Source of the DNA: Hortaea werneckii | Lineage: Eukaryota; Ascomycota; Dothideomycetes; Mycosphaerellales; Teratosphaeriaceae | NCBI GenBank assembly: GCA_037044905.1 | Contig: JBAOKB010000138.1 | Span: 1 to 64,000 of the forward strand | Direction of reading: 5' to 3' | Length of the DNA: 64,000 bases | Shown: piece after piece, positions 33,191 to 43,098 of the stretch | Numbering within the stretch: position 1 is the first letter of the stretch | How the letters are laid out: every line of letters begins with the position of its first letter | The notes under the pieces: generated by a model | Told to the model about the DNA's origin: nothing | What the model saw: the letters and a program-made list of their open reading frames with translations, nothing else | The model's database searches: none | Made by a program: the position numbers and the translations under genes

Positions 33191-33259
33191 GATGATCAGC
33201 ACATGCGAACGGACAGCTCAACGACCTGTCGAGCTGTCCGTTCGCACGTGCTGGTCATC
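33191..33259. repeat. Foldback sequence, 29-bp arms, 11-nt loop
   Basis: Arms 33191-33219 and 33231-33259 are reverse complements at 27 of 29 positions. Both mismatches are transitions. The arm core is GAACGGACAGCTC / GAGCTGTCCGTTC. It could be a small foldback element, an RNA hairpin, or a terminator-like structure. Confidence 0.9.
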
Positions 33260-34631
33260 ATTGTTGCAGTAATAGCGGAACTTGCAGCATTCTGTTGTCC
33301 AGTCAGAATTGCTCGTTTTGTTCAGCAGTACCTACCTTATGTAAGAGTTCAGGATTTTTCTAACAATAACATACTTGACTGCGGCTCTCGTCTATCTCTG
33401 ATCCCTTGATTTGATCTCCATGGAAGTGCTCTTTCCTTTCATGTGTAACACAGCTTCTGGATGTACACCCAGCCAGCTGCACACCTCGGTGCCCACCAGT
33501 CCAAATGAAATGTTGGAAATTTGCGGCGAGATTGCGACAGAGTCTGCGCCAGGTATATACACTCGCGAGCCTTGAAACCCTGCTCGATGTCCTTGGCTTG
33601 TTGTGATCCTTCGAAGACTGAGCAGGAGTGGGGCCGCTCCCATCGTAAGAGTGCAGTCAATGCGCAGGCTTTCAATGAGTGATCCTAAGCCAAATCGTTC
33701 TGTAAAGAACGGTCATTCCGCTGATGTTGACAGTCGAGCGACCTCATTGCAGGGAGAAACTCAAAGACATGTAAGAAAGACAGTAGACGCGCACACGCGC
33801 GATCGTAGTCATGACGCAGTAGTACCATCATCTTTGTGATGGAGGCCAGGAGGCCTGACTTTGATAGGGATCAACCAAGACGTTTAATGTATCGAAGAAT
33901 TCTGTTGCAACTCCGAAGCTCGTAATGAGTTCTTGTATTGGACTTTCTTGCCATATTGGTCTCTTTGTCACCTTCATTCGTGACAATCATGATGCTTGAG
34001 TCAATCGCTGTTGTTTTAACGGATTCAGGTAGGCGTCGTCCCACCGGAAGCAGGCGTTGAGTGGGATGTTGTTGTTACCGGCACCGAGTGCTAAGCAACC
34101 CCTAGTGTACGCATCGGCTATTTTGAAGATGTGGTGACAATGCTCCGAGTGGTGATGGAATTGTAGATGATGCGAGGCGGAAGAGGTGCTGAATAATTGC
34201 TGGGGATATCGTGAACGGTCGTGAGCACCACGTACGCGGGTCGTGTTGACAAGAGAAACAATTGCGAAACGGAGGCAAAACGTGAAGCTGTAGCCATCAC
34301 GTGCACAAACAGCGGACAGCGCACGAAGCCCCGACGAACCGCGTACGAAATGTGAGTCGCGCACGCCCAACGACCATGACACTCGCGCTAAGCTTTGCTC
34401 TCTAAGTAGGATGTGTCTTTATTACATAGACCAGGACGCACGGTTTTCTGCCATGAAGCGAGCTGATGCGCTCGTTGAACCAACGTACGTTCACATGGAA
34501 TTTTGACGCAGTTTCAGGGAAGCTTGGAACTCTGGACGCATGTCTTGTGTGTTGCTAAGGCTGCTATGCTCGAGTGTCCGCGTTTGTGCGGAGACTACAT
34601 ACTAGACTAGACAAGTCCGCATGACGACTCA

Positions 34632-34647
34632 ACGCGAAATTTCGCGT
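34632..34647. repeat. Perfect 16-bp palindrome
   Basis: ACGCGAAATTTCGCGT is its own reverse complement. It holds two ACGCG half-sites (an MluI-cell-cycle-box-like core) back to back. No adjacent start codon makes a role obvious. Confidence 0.7.
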
Positions 34648-34752
34648 AACACCGCAACCTAGTGAAATTAGTTGTGAGGTAGACAATGAAATTGATTGAC
34701 TACAATTCTTGACTTATTATACAAAATGTTTCTCATTCAACTCAACCGACAG

Positions 34753-34907
34753 ACTGTTGCGCATCGCAAGTACGTGGCATCGAGTCGTGTCGGGGCCTAT
34801 TCATATAACAAACTGTTGCGCATCGTAAAGTACGTGGCATCAATGAGTGTTATCCAAGTTCAACAAATCGTTGCGCATCGTAAGAATACGTGGCATCGAT
34901 GAATGTT
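34753..34907. repeat. Three-copy spaced repeat, about 58-bp period
   Basis: Copies near 34753, 34811 and 34865 share GTTGCGCATCG, TACGTGGCATC and following sequence, with small indels and diverged spacers. The last copy ends about 65 bp beyond the 3' end of the minus-strand zinc-cluster gene. Confidence 0.85.
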
Positions 34908-34971
34908 GGGAGCGCGGCATCAGCACACGCAAGGTTTCACATCGCTTCAAGCCGAGGCCGTCAGCGCAGAA

Positions 34972-36812
34972 TCACTTCTTTTTCATCATCTTCTTCTTCC
35001 TGCCCTCCGCGAATCTGAACTCGTCACTCGAGCTGGAGAGTGAGCGGGGTCTACCTCTATCGCCCCTCCGAAAAGATGTCTCTCGGATTTCGGTTTGCTC
35101 CGATGGGCGAGCATTCTTCTTTGTCTCCTCCTTCTCCTCCGCATTACGCTGGAAGTAAGTATCGGAAGCATGCTTGTGCTGAGTGGCGAGGCTAGCGTCA
35201 CCAGCGTGCAATATGCTGGCAACTTGTGGCTGCAATGGACTCAGCACAGATCGGTGCGGAGGGGCTTTCGCCGGCAAGCCGTTTCCAATATCGGTCAACC
35301 GGCCGAATTGATTGTTCGCGGATCGGCTCGATTTGTACTTGCGCCAGGCCGCGCGCACTGCAGTGGGCTCGGCTCTCAGCCATGCCCTAGTGTCACCGTC
35401 GTAGACCTTATTCAAGTGATCAGGAACGGGAAGTGTATCACACATCTCCTCGGTTTCCTTCGCGCTCATCGCCATCGGCTGACCCCCTGTGTTGGAAGCT
35501 GGGGGCAGCGGAGCGGTTGACTTCGCTGGGATGGATCGGTTGGATTGATGCTGATAGTAAGTATCAATCTCGGTCTTTTTCTTCTGGTAGACCGGCGGCT
35601 TGAACTCCTCGCAGATCCATTCCGGTGGATACTCGGTCTTGTACCCGTTCGGGTTGTTCTTGGAGATGGGCAAGGCAATACCCTTCCCTGGCATCTGATG
35701 AACATGGCACGGCTTGCCGTGGCGTTGGCAGCCATGCGCCTGGGATCGGGTGAGATACTTGGGAAACTCCCAGTATCTAATAAAATCTGGTGGAACTTCC
35801 AGGAATGCATCGAGGAAGTCGAGGTAGTCGCTGTGTGGCTCCTCGCATGTCATTCCAAATCGACAGGTGTCTTCTGTATGTCCAGGCCTGACGAGACGGC
35901 ACTTCTGGCCGTTGGCCTTGCAATCGGAGCAAGGGTAGGTGTGGGAGCAGTCCCTATTCAGGACCTTGCACTCCACGCAGCAGACGTAGAAGCCGTGCTG
36001 CTGCATCCATCCCCTCTTCTCGCCGTCGGAGCCGTCAATCGGAAAGGTATCCCAGTCGTCTGGGCCCAAAAACTGACGCCCTAGACGGTCGGTCACAACT
36101 AATCGGGCGACGTACTGCTTCTGCGTGAATCTGTGCAGCTGCGAGCTTTCAGGCGCCTTGAAGGTCCTGCCAAGGTTCTTCGATCGAGAATCAGTGGCAG
36201 CAGCTCGGGATTTGTCTGTCTCGGACAGCTTGCCGGCACCCTTGGTCGGCTGAAAAAGTTAGCAAGATGAATTTGGTAGCGAGCGAGTAGGACGACACAC
36301 CGAACTAGGAATCCTTTGGACAGCATCAGCCGCCGGCGGATAAGCATCGGATTTTGCGGGCGCAGCCGGATGTCCCTCTGGCTGAGGCAGATACGGCGGA
36401 TATGTTCGATGGTAGATCGGAAGAGCCGCTTGCGGCGGCGGCTGCTGGTATTGCCACAGCAGTTGCTGCTGAGGGTACATCAAAGGCTGGGCCCAAGGCT
36501 GATTTGGGAACCCAGGGAAGATCGGGTTTGGCGGCGGCGGCGGCGGCGGCGGCTGCGGTATTGATGGAGGTTCCCCGTCGCCAGGGGCCATAGTATAAAT
36601 GATCGGTCTGAGCCTCTGTTAGCTTCGTGGCTGCACTACACCTTGGAGATTGTTACTTACTGTGGCTGCTGTGAGTAGCCTTGTGTCAGTTGGTTCTGAT
36701 ACACCATATTCGGATTCTGCGGGTGATACATCGGACGTTGATTCGGATCATAACAATAAATCTGGGGTTTCTGTTGATCCGAAGGGGGCCAGTGCGGCGG
36801 AGGATTCGACAT
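34972..36812 (-). CDS. Unassigned protein with Zn2Cys6-like cysteine cluster
   Basis: Three exons, 36812-36661, 36613-36301 and 36249-34972, give 580 residues. The first exon is supported by frame continuity: a 47-nt intron joins SQQPQ to LRPIIYT ahead of an internal Met at 36591 that could be mistaken for the start. Residues 1-155 are Pro/Gln/Tyr-rich with a run of eight prolines. Residues 246-272 hold Cys246, 249, 256, 262, 265, 272, the exact C-x2-C-x6-C-x5-C-x2-C-x6-C spacing of fungal binuclear zinc clusters, with extra Cys at 245, 284 and 290. The cluster is central, not N-terminal, and lacks the usual Arg/Lys-rich loop, so DNA binding is uncertain. The C-terminus is charged, with RGRPRSLSSSSDEF and a lysine-rich tail (KKKMMKKK). 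I do not recognise the family. It diverges from the gene at 37053. Confidence 0.75.
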
Positions 36813-37052
36813 TATGGCGATGTCGTATCTAAATCAGTATGTTGGTGTCGAGAAGTTTGGTGTGTGCAGACGCGTAGCTTCCCAAACAAGCACGTTTTGC
36901 TTGCTTAGCTCCTTGGCGGGTGGCGAGGGGCTCCAGCGTCGATGTCCGGTTTTGGACTAGTCGCGTTTGCTGCTCACCGGTTTGGAGTTGACTTAAGTGG
37001 CTTTCTTTGACAGATCGTTCTTCCACCAACAACGACATTCATCACAGACACG
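36813..37052. promoter_or_regulatory. Short divergent promoter between two Cys-cluster genes
   Basis: 240 bp between two start codons on opposite strands, likely giving shared control. A direct TGGTGTC-type repeat was not established. No known binding site is claimed. Confidence 0.55.
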
Positions 37053-38523
37053 ATGGTAGCGCCACCAGATTACCCCTGGTGCTACACCTGCGTCACCCGA
37101 GGATGCAGCAGCGTAAGCAAGCGTTTCGACGCGTTCCTGTCGTTCGTCGCGATCAATTGAGAGTTGGCTGACCTGCCTTGGTAGTGTGACATGATCCAGA
37201 GCTCTCCCGAACCATGCACGAACTGCAAGATATATTTCCGGAACACCAACAAGAAGATTACCTGCAAGCGCAGCGGGCTCACCCTCGAAGACTGGGCTGA
37301 GAAGAAGGCCACCGAAGCCCAGAAGCTGCAGCAACAGAACGCCGACCCAATGTTCCAATTCGGCCAGGCTCAGCAAGGCCAGGTGCCATTCCCGACGTTC
37401 TCGCCGCAGCTAGGCCTGATGAATGCCGCCCCATTTTTCCCGAACATGTACCAGCCGCAGCAGTGGTTTGGAAGCATGACTGGCGCGTCTGATAACAGCT
37501 ATCTACGGCAGCAGCAGTTGCCTGGAAGCTTTCCCATATTGACGCCTCAGCTAAGCGCTGGGGCGTTTCGCCAGAAGCCAAGCGCTAACACCTTGCGTAC
37601 CCAGCGCAGGCGTGCAAACGCCCGCCGATCCAGGGAAGAAGAGATGGCAGCCAATCTCGCTGACACGCAAGAGAGGCTCGAGGAAGCGGAGCGGAAGCTG
37701 GCGGAGCGCGAACGGACAGGAGAACGTGAGAGGCAGGTTCGCCGGCGGATAGACGATGAGAACAAGAATCTTAAGTCGTCGCTCAGACAAGAGCAAGAGA
37801 AGTCTGCCGGCTTGAAGAAGGACCTAGAGATTAGACGAAATCTGAAGCATGAGGCTCAGAAGCAACAGAAGGACTTGAATGAGCAGGAGAACATCCGTGG
37901 CTTTGAGAGTCAATTGAATGACATGCGTAGTAAGTCACCTGGCAATCAGCAATTTCGAGCAAGTCACTGACCTTCAATGTGCAGGGAGCACTCCAGCTCA
38001 GCATGGACCTCCACAGCATTACACCCCGATCATGGGGTCGACATTCCCACAGAATCATTATCCGCCTTATGGCCAGCAGGCATACGGCGGCCAACATCGT
38101 CCATACCAGATGCCCCAGAGATTCCCCCCACCGATGCATTATCCGACGCAACCGCCGATGCAGAGGCAGTCCGGTGGCTATGGCGAGCCGCCATCAGCTG
38201 GGAACATGCATCATCCAATGCAACAGGCGATGCAGTATCCGACACAACTGCTGATGCATCCGCCGCCCGGTAGTCATCAGGAGTCGCCGCCAGCTGGAGA
38301 TCAGCAGCGGCATGGCTACCATGGATTTGGGCATCGACATTACGCACAGCCTACTCCCGGTCCAGTGCCATCTCCGACAGCCGCCTGCAGTCCGGCACGG
38401 ATGCAGCAGCAGGCACAGTCCGATACAGGGATGTCGACACAACCACACGACATCCCAGATGCTTTTGGGCTGGATCATGAGGCCAAGAAGCTGCGTGCGA
38501 AGGCAAGAGCGAAGGATAAGTGA
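37053..38523 (+). CDS. Unassigned protein, N-terminal Cys cluster and coiled coil
   Basis: Three exons, 37053-37112, 37185-37929 and 37985-38523, give 447 residues. The first exon codes for only 20 residues, starting MVAPPDYPWCYTCVTRG. The N-terminus has Cys10, 13, 18, 21, 31, 34 and 47, with PCTNCK echoing PCSDCK in the divergent neighbour, suggesting a related metal-binding module. A Gln/Phe/Pro-rich stretch follows (about 75-170), then a strong charged coiled coil (about 180-265; RRSREEEMAANLADTQERL, EAERKLAERERTGERE). A His/Pro/Gln/Tyr/Met-rich tail follows from 270 and ends in a basic segment (LRAKARAKDK). I do not recognise the family; the layout suggests a nuclear or RNP scaffold, which is inference. 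Introns are 72 and 55 nt with good consensus. Confidence 0.75.
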
Positions 38524-39561
38524 GGCCAAATGGATACATAATGATCTGATGCTCGATCATCACCTGAGACATCGGGCGTCGATGCATCCGTGCAAGTCTA
38601 TTGGACCGTAGGAGCACCACGCCGATGTTCAGCCTCAACAAGATACCGAGTGAGCAAACGACTTTGCCAGTCCGCGTAACGTTGAAAGCATTATGGGGTC
38701 TTACAACGATGCCGCTTCTCCAAGCTCTTCTTGGGTTGCGAACAACTTGTATGGTGCCAAGTGGACGGTACGAGGCGTACAACGATGCCGCTTCTCAAAG
38801 CTCTTCTTGGGTTGCGAGCATCTTGTATCGTACCCAGTGGACAGTTTGAGCGCATGCAAAGATGCTGCTTCTCCAACCTATTCATGGGTTGCGAACAACT
38901 TGGATGGTGCCAAGGGGAGTACAGTTGATGTATGTATTTCTAAAATCATTGTACCATTACGCCCGTTCTCTTTCATTATCTGTTGTTTCGTAGTGACACG
39001 TATCTTCAATCTCGGTCGAGAGAGGCACAACTTGGGCATACGATGTCTCAGAAAGATGGCCAGAGGTGATGAGAGACAGGCGAAGTAGTTGCGGACTCAA
39101 AGTGGTGGTGAGACGTATGAGGTGAAGTCCGCCCAAACTCCCACTTGCTCCGGCTGGACGGTCTGTCCCGCGCCCGGCTGCCGGACCGAAGGCTTCGGTA
39201 CCTTGCCGACAGAACAGAATACCGATTTCTCTACCTACACGCGTCGGAACGATGATTTCAGAAGAGCAAGAGGAGGGAGGTTAAGCTCACAGCAATGCGA
39301 CTTGTTCGTGCGAACCACTGTCACATTAGGATGTTGGAATACCTCTCAGCATCGCCAGCACGGACCAGCCTCGCCAGCTCCAGCTTTGCCGAGGTCACTG
39401 AAACCTCAGTTCATCTTCTCCTCCTGAGTCGATGCGAGTGCCGAGCATCATGTGCAAAGAACGGTAGTTATATGAACGAAGGTGTCGTCCTTCACAAAGA
39501 AAAGGCCCTGTAATCGACCTTACATCCTTCTTTGATTGTTCACTGACATAGCTCTGGTCAA
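38524..39561. other. Intergenic with 76-bp minisatellite
   Basis: About 1 kb between the Cys-cluster gene and the acyl-CoA dehydrogenase. It carries a three-copy 76-bp repeat (38702-38920). The right part is the presumed dehydrogenase promoter. No gene is supported. Confidence 0.5.
38702..38920. repeat. Minisatellite, 76-77-bp unit, three copies
   Basis: Units align at the GATG core positions 38708, 38784 and 38861. Shared blocks are GATGCCGCTTCTC, TTGGGTTGCGA and TTGTATGGTGCCAAGTGGA. Copy 3 is the most diverged. It starts about 180 bp after the stop codon of the plus-strand Cys-cluster gene. Confidence 0.9.
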
Positions 39562-40863
39562 ATGCCTTCTTCAACCGAACAACAGTCTTTTGGCAGTCTT
39601 AGCCCATGGAGTGAGCCAGCATGGTGTCACGGCATCCCCTCGCCTTACTATAATGACTCTCACAAGAAACTTCGCGATGCCATTCGAGCATATGTAGATG
39701 AGCGGATTTTACCTTATTCCCTTGATTGGGAAGCTAAAGGCGAAGCGCCACGGGAGGAAGCCATGCGATGGGCAAAGTCTGGCTTTGCATTCGCAGACGT
39801 TCCTCCCGAATACAGGCCTAAGGATCTACCTGGACCAGCAGGGATTTCCGTTGATAAGCTAGACGTCTTCCACCTGCTGGTGTCAACAGACGAAACGTCT
39901 CGCGTTGAAGGCGGAGTAACATCCAGCCTTAGCGGCGCCTCAGTCATCGGCATACCACCTGTCATCCACCACGGCACTGAGCAGCAAAAAAGACATTGGT
40001 TACCTGGGCTCTTCGATTGGACCACCAGCTTCTGCTTAGGTATTACTGAGCCAACTGGTGGATCAGACGTTGCCAACATCCAGACTACCGCTGTCAAGTC
40101 TCAAGACGGAAAACATTACATTGTCAACGGCTACAAGAAATGGATTACTGGTGCTCCATGGGCTACTCACATGACCACGGCTGTACGTACAGGGGGTGCA
40201 GGCATGAGTGGTTTATCTGTACTTGTCATCCCCATGAATTCCCCCGGTCTAACCTGGCGCCGCATTCCAAACAGTGGACAGAACGCAGGCGGTGCTTCAT
40301 TGGTCGAGTTAGATGATGTCAAGGTTCCAGTGGAAAATAGACTGGGTAAAGAAGGCGACGGCTTTCGCATTATCATGGTTAACTTCAACAGGGAGCGCTA
40401 CATCATGGCCGTGGGCTCCAACCGCAAGGCTCGGACGTGCTTGAACATCGCTTTCGACTATGCCAACAAGCGAGAGACTTTCGGTAAACCTCTTATCAGC
40501 AACCAAATCATTGCGGCCAAATTCGCCACTCTGGCGCGATACATTGAATCTCATTGGGCTTGGCTGGAGTCGATAGCTTACGCAGTACAACAAAGCCCAA
40601 AAGGATGGCAGGACCCTGATATAGCTGGGCGGATCGCATTGGCGAAGGTTCAAGCCGGCCGTATCCAGGAAATGGCCATAAGAGAAGCGCAGCAGGTCCT
40701 TGGTGGCGCGGGGTATCAGCGTGGTGGCCCCGGCGCACCTGTCGAGCAGCAGAGTAGAGATCTGCGAATGATGGTCGTTGGAGGTGGCTCAGAAGAGATT
40801 ATCAGTGATCTGGCTGTAAGACAAGAGACACTGCTTGCTAAGCGCAGGGGATGGAAGCTGTGA
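39562..40863 (+). CDS. Acyl-CoA dehydrogenase family protein
   Basis: Single exon, 433 residues. FAD-dependent enzymes of this family oxidise acyl-CoA to trans-2-enoyl-CoA, in mitochondria or peroxisomes. Signatures include FCLGITEPTGGSDVANIQ (flavin and substrate loop), YIVNGYKKWITGA, LDDVKVPVENRLGKEGDGF, and FDYANKRETFGKPL. The Glu in NFNRERYIMA (Glu278) occupies the position of the catalytic base in isovaleryl-CoA-type dehydrogenases. The C-terminal QVLGGAGYQRGGPGAPVEQQ and GGGSEEIISDLAVRQ blocks are typical. No clear mitochondrial presequence or C-terminal SKL is seen. Substrate chain length is unknown. It lies alone among unassigned genes, so the neighbours give no pathway clue. Confidence 0.92.
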   Translation: MPSSTEQQSFGSLSPWSEPAWCHGIPSPYYNDSHKKLRDAIRAYVDERILPYSLDWEAKGEAPREEAMRWAKSGFAFADVPPEYRPKDLPGPAGISVDKLDVFHLLVSTDETSRVEGGVTSSLSGASVIGIPPVIHHGTEQQKRHWLPGLFDWTTSFCLGITEPTGGSDVANIQTTAVKSQDGKHYIVNGYKKWITGAPWATHMTTAVRTGGAGMSGLSVLVIPMNSPGLTWRRIPNSGQNAGGASLVELDDVKVPVENRLGKEGDGFRIIMVNFNRERYIMAVGSNRKARTCLNIAFDYANKRETFGKPLISNQIIAAKFATLARYIESHWAWLESIAYAVQQSPKGWQDPDIAGRIALAKVQAGRIQEMAIREAQQVLGGAGYQRGGPGAPVEQQSRDLRMMVVGGGSEEIISDLAVRQETLLAKRRGWKL

Positions 40864-41130
40864 TTCTGGTCCACCTACCTTCAGCAGAGTTCCTGGAACA
40901 GACATCTACAGTTGGACGTATTCTTCTATTTGGAATGTATGTATGGTACTTTTCAGCCTACAAGTGCAGCAGCCGCTATTTACTATCGCCACATGAGCTA
41001 AAGCTTTCTCTTTTTCATTTTTGCCGTGCCTAAGTCGATGCAGAAGAAACCGACCATGACCATGTTTCAGGTTGCGTTGCACGTTGGCACTGGCGTCTGC
41101 GAATAAGGGAAAAAGCCATCGGCTTGGTCA

Positions 41131-42397
41131 TCAACGCCCCGGCCAATGACCGTAGCCCGGTCCGTAGCCCTGTCCGTAGCCCGGTCCATAGCCCGGTCCA
41201 TAGCCTGGCGCAGGAGGCGGCACGTAGGCCTGTCCGTAGGCCTGTCCGTAACCGTGTGAGGAAGGCTGCTGGCCTAATCGAAGAGCATGAAGCTGATCGT
41301 ACAGCTCTTTCAGCTTCTCTTTTGCCATATCCTGACTCCTCCGCAGGCGAGACAGCTTCTCTTGATCTTCAGCCATCTGTGTCTCCATCTCGTTCATCCG
41401 AACTTGCATCTGCTTTTCGTGAGCGAGTATTGGCTCGACCGCAGCGAGCAGGGTGCGGATATTGCGTGTCAGCTCATCGATCTCGGCATCCTTTTGCTGC
41501 TGTCTCTCCAAGTATTCACGACGTTCGGCACGAAACATTTGGCGCAAGGCGTCCGTGGCGGAAGCGACTTCGCTCTGGACGTAAGCACGGGTGGCCTCCC
41601 CTACCGACTCTTTGAAATCGATCTCCACCCCTTGCTTGATTGTCTTCCGATTCATCTCTCTGGCCTTCTTGAACAGCTCCAGCTCGCGTTCCTGTTTCTC
41701 CTTGAAGCTCTGCACTTCAGCGTCGAACGTCTGGGTAGATTCCTGTGCGTGATTCTTCTTGCTAGTTTCTTCTTTGCGCCTCGTCATCTCGGTTCTGATC
41801 TCATCGTGGCTACACCAATCCAGCAGAAGCTTTTCGAGAGCCTCGCGCAACCCTGAACTACCAGCGACCTTGGACGTACGCTCAATAGTACGAAGACGCT
41901 CTTGGGTTGGAGTCGAAGAATCGTTCGACTTTGTCATGTCTAGATCAAAATTGAAATCAGTAACGAAGCTTGGTTCATACTCCATAATCACCACCATTAC
42001 CCTCCATCGACATAGTCCGCTTGCGGTATCCGTCCAGGTCGGGCGAGCTCGTCTCCTCTTCGCAAGGTGTCTCTTGTGTTTCGATTCCTGTTAGAAATGG
42101 TTAGAGCATGATCAAAAGCCAACATAGGTCGTTGTAGAACTTACTACTCGAACCTTCTGTGCAGGATACTGAGACGCCTTGGGCATCGTGGACGTGATTC
42201 TCCTCTTTGATCGAGTATTTGAGCAACTCATCGGTTTTCCCGCTGTCGGTCATGCTCTTATTAGTAGATGATGTTGGCATATTGCCTGGCAGATCGCTCA
42301 TCGTTTCTGAGGTCGGCGGCACGGCTTTCGTATGTTCGCGAAAGACACCAAAACCAAGAAGTCGATGATGAAGGAAGAAGGGGTCGCCAGGCAGCAT
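41131..42397 (-). CDS. Coiled-coil protein with Gly-Tyr-Pro repeat tail
   Basis: Three exons, 42397-42145, 42087-42001 and 41939-41131, give 382 residues. The third exon could be misread as a separate gene starting at 41997, but a 61-nt intron (GTAATG...CTGAT...CTAG) joins it cleanly to a preceding exon, giving YRKRTMSMEDMTKSN. Residues 1-130 are Ser/Thr/Glu-rich. A long charged coiled coil spans about 135-330 (EIRTEMTRRKEETS, SFKEKQERELELFKKAREM, QQQKDAEIDELTRNI). The end is a low-complexity tail of GYGPGYG and GYGQGYG units. Start choice is uncertain: Met at 42301 is an alternative. No family recognised. The layout resembles an assembly-prone scaffold, but that is inference. Confidence 0.68.
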
Positions 42398-43098
42398 TTT
42401 CGATGTTTTGAGAGTGCGGTGTCAACGGTACCTCCCGACGGCAATGACTGAACAAACGACGTCAACTGACGTACACAGGTTTCGGTAATCAGCACATGCA
42501 ATATTTGTACGAATAGAAGGCTACAGGGGAAGACGAGCTTTGCTCTCTTCTCGTTTCTTCTTTGACACTCATCTCCCGGCTTTGAAGCACCTCCTTCAGT
42601 GAGCGATATCCTGCAGCAGAAGAAAGGTAGAGCAATGATATGCATTAGACGGTATGGCGAGGAGAGGATACAAAGATCTGATGACCTGTTTCCGGGCCTG
42701 CGAGCACCAATTGGAAGTATCTCAGGTCTTGTGGGCCGATGTATGCAATCGTTCTAGAGAAACGTTTTTCGACTCGCCCTACTCGTTGATCAAGAGACCA
42801 TGCCGTCAGATCGACTGCTGATCGAGAGGATGGTAAAAGCTGACCAGCAAACGAGGCAGTCAGCCCTGCGTGCAGGAGTAAGATCATACAGTCAGCAAAC
42901 TCCACTCAGATTTCTACCGGCATGCAGCTTTTCGCATGGTGAAGCCGTGGACCACTTACATACCATGTCTGCAGTTCACGCATCGTCTCAACGGTCACAA
43001 TCAACTTCCAAAACAATTTTCGACACTCTGATAACTGTGCAAAAATGCCCACGGCTCAATATGGTCGCTCTAATGTGGCTGTTGGATCAAAGAGAGTC
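42398..43098. other. Intergenic between coiled-coil and F-box-like genes
   Basis: About 700 bp. It holds the coiled-coil gene promoter and the 3' flank of the F-box-like gene. No further gene or repeat was recognised. Confidence 0.45.

Larger units (their letters stand above)
32835..34971. other. Gene-poor stretch with foldback and repeats
   Basis: About 2.1 kb. It holds a foldback sequence (33191-33259), a 16-bp palindrome (34632-34647) and a three-copy spaced repeat (34753-34907). I see no intact gene. Open frames such as 33987-34382 (minus) contain protein-like stretches that I cannot match to a family and may be decayed coding DNA. Confidence 0.5.

Noticed and set aside
33987..34382. 131-codon minus-strand frame with protein-like segment
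   Set aside because: No family could be named and it may be chance or decayed DNA; not supported as a gene.
41131..41997. A separate gene starting at 41997
   Set aside because: A consensus 61-nt intron joins this exon in frame to an upstream exon, giving a longer coherent protein; the stand-alone start is likely an artifact.
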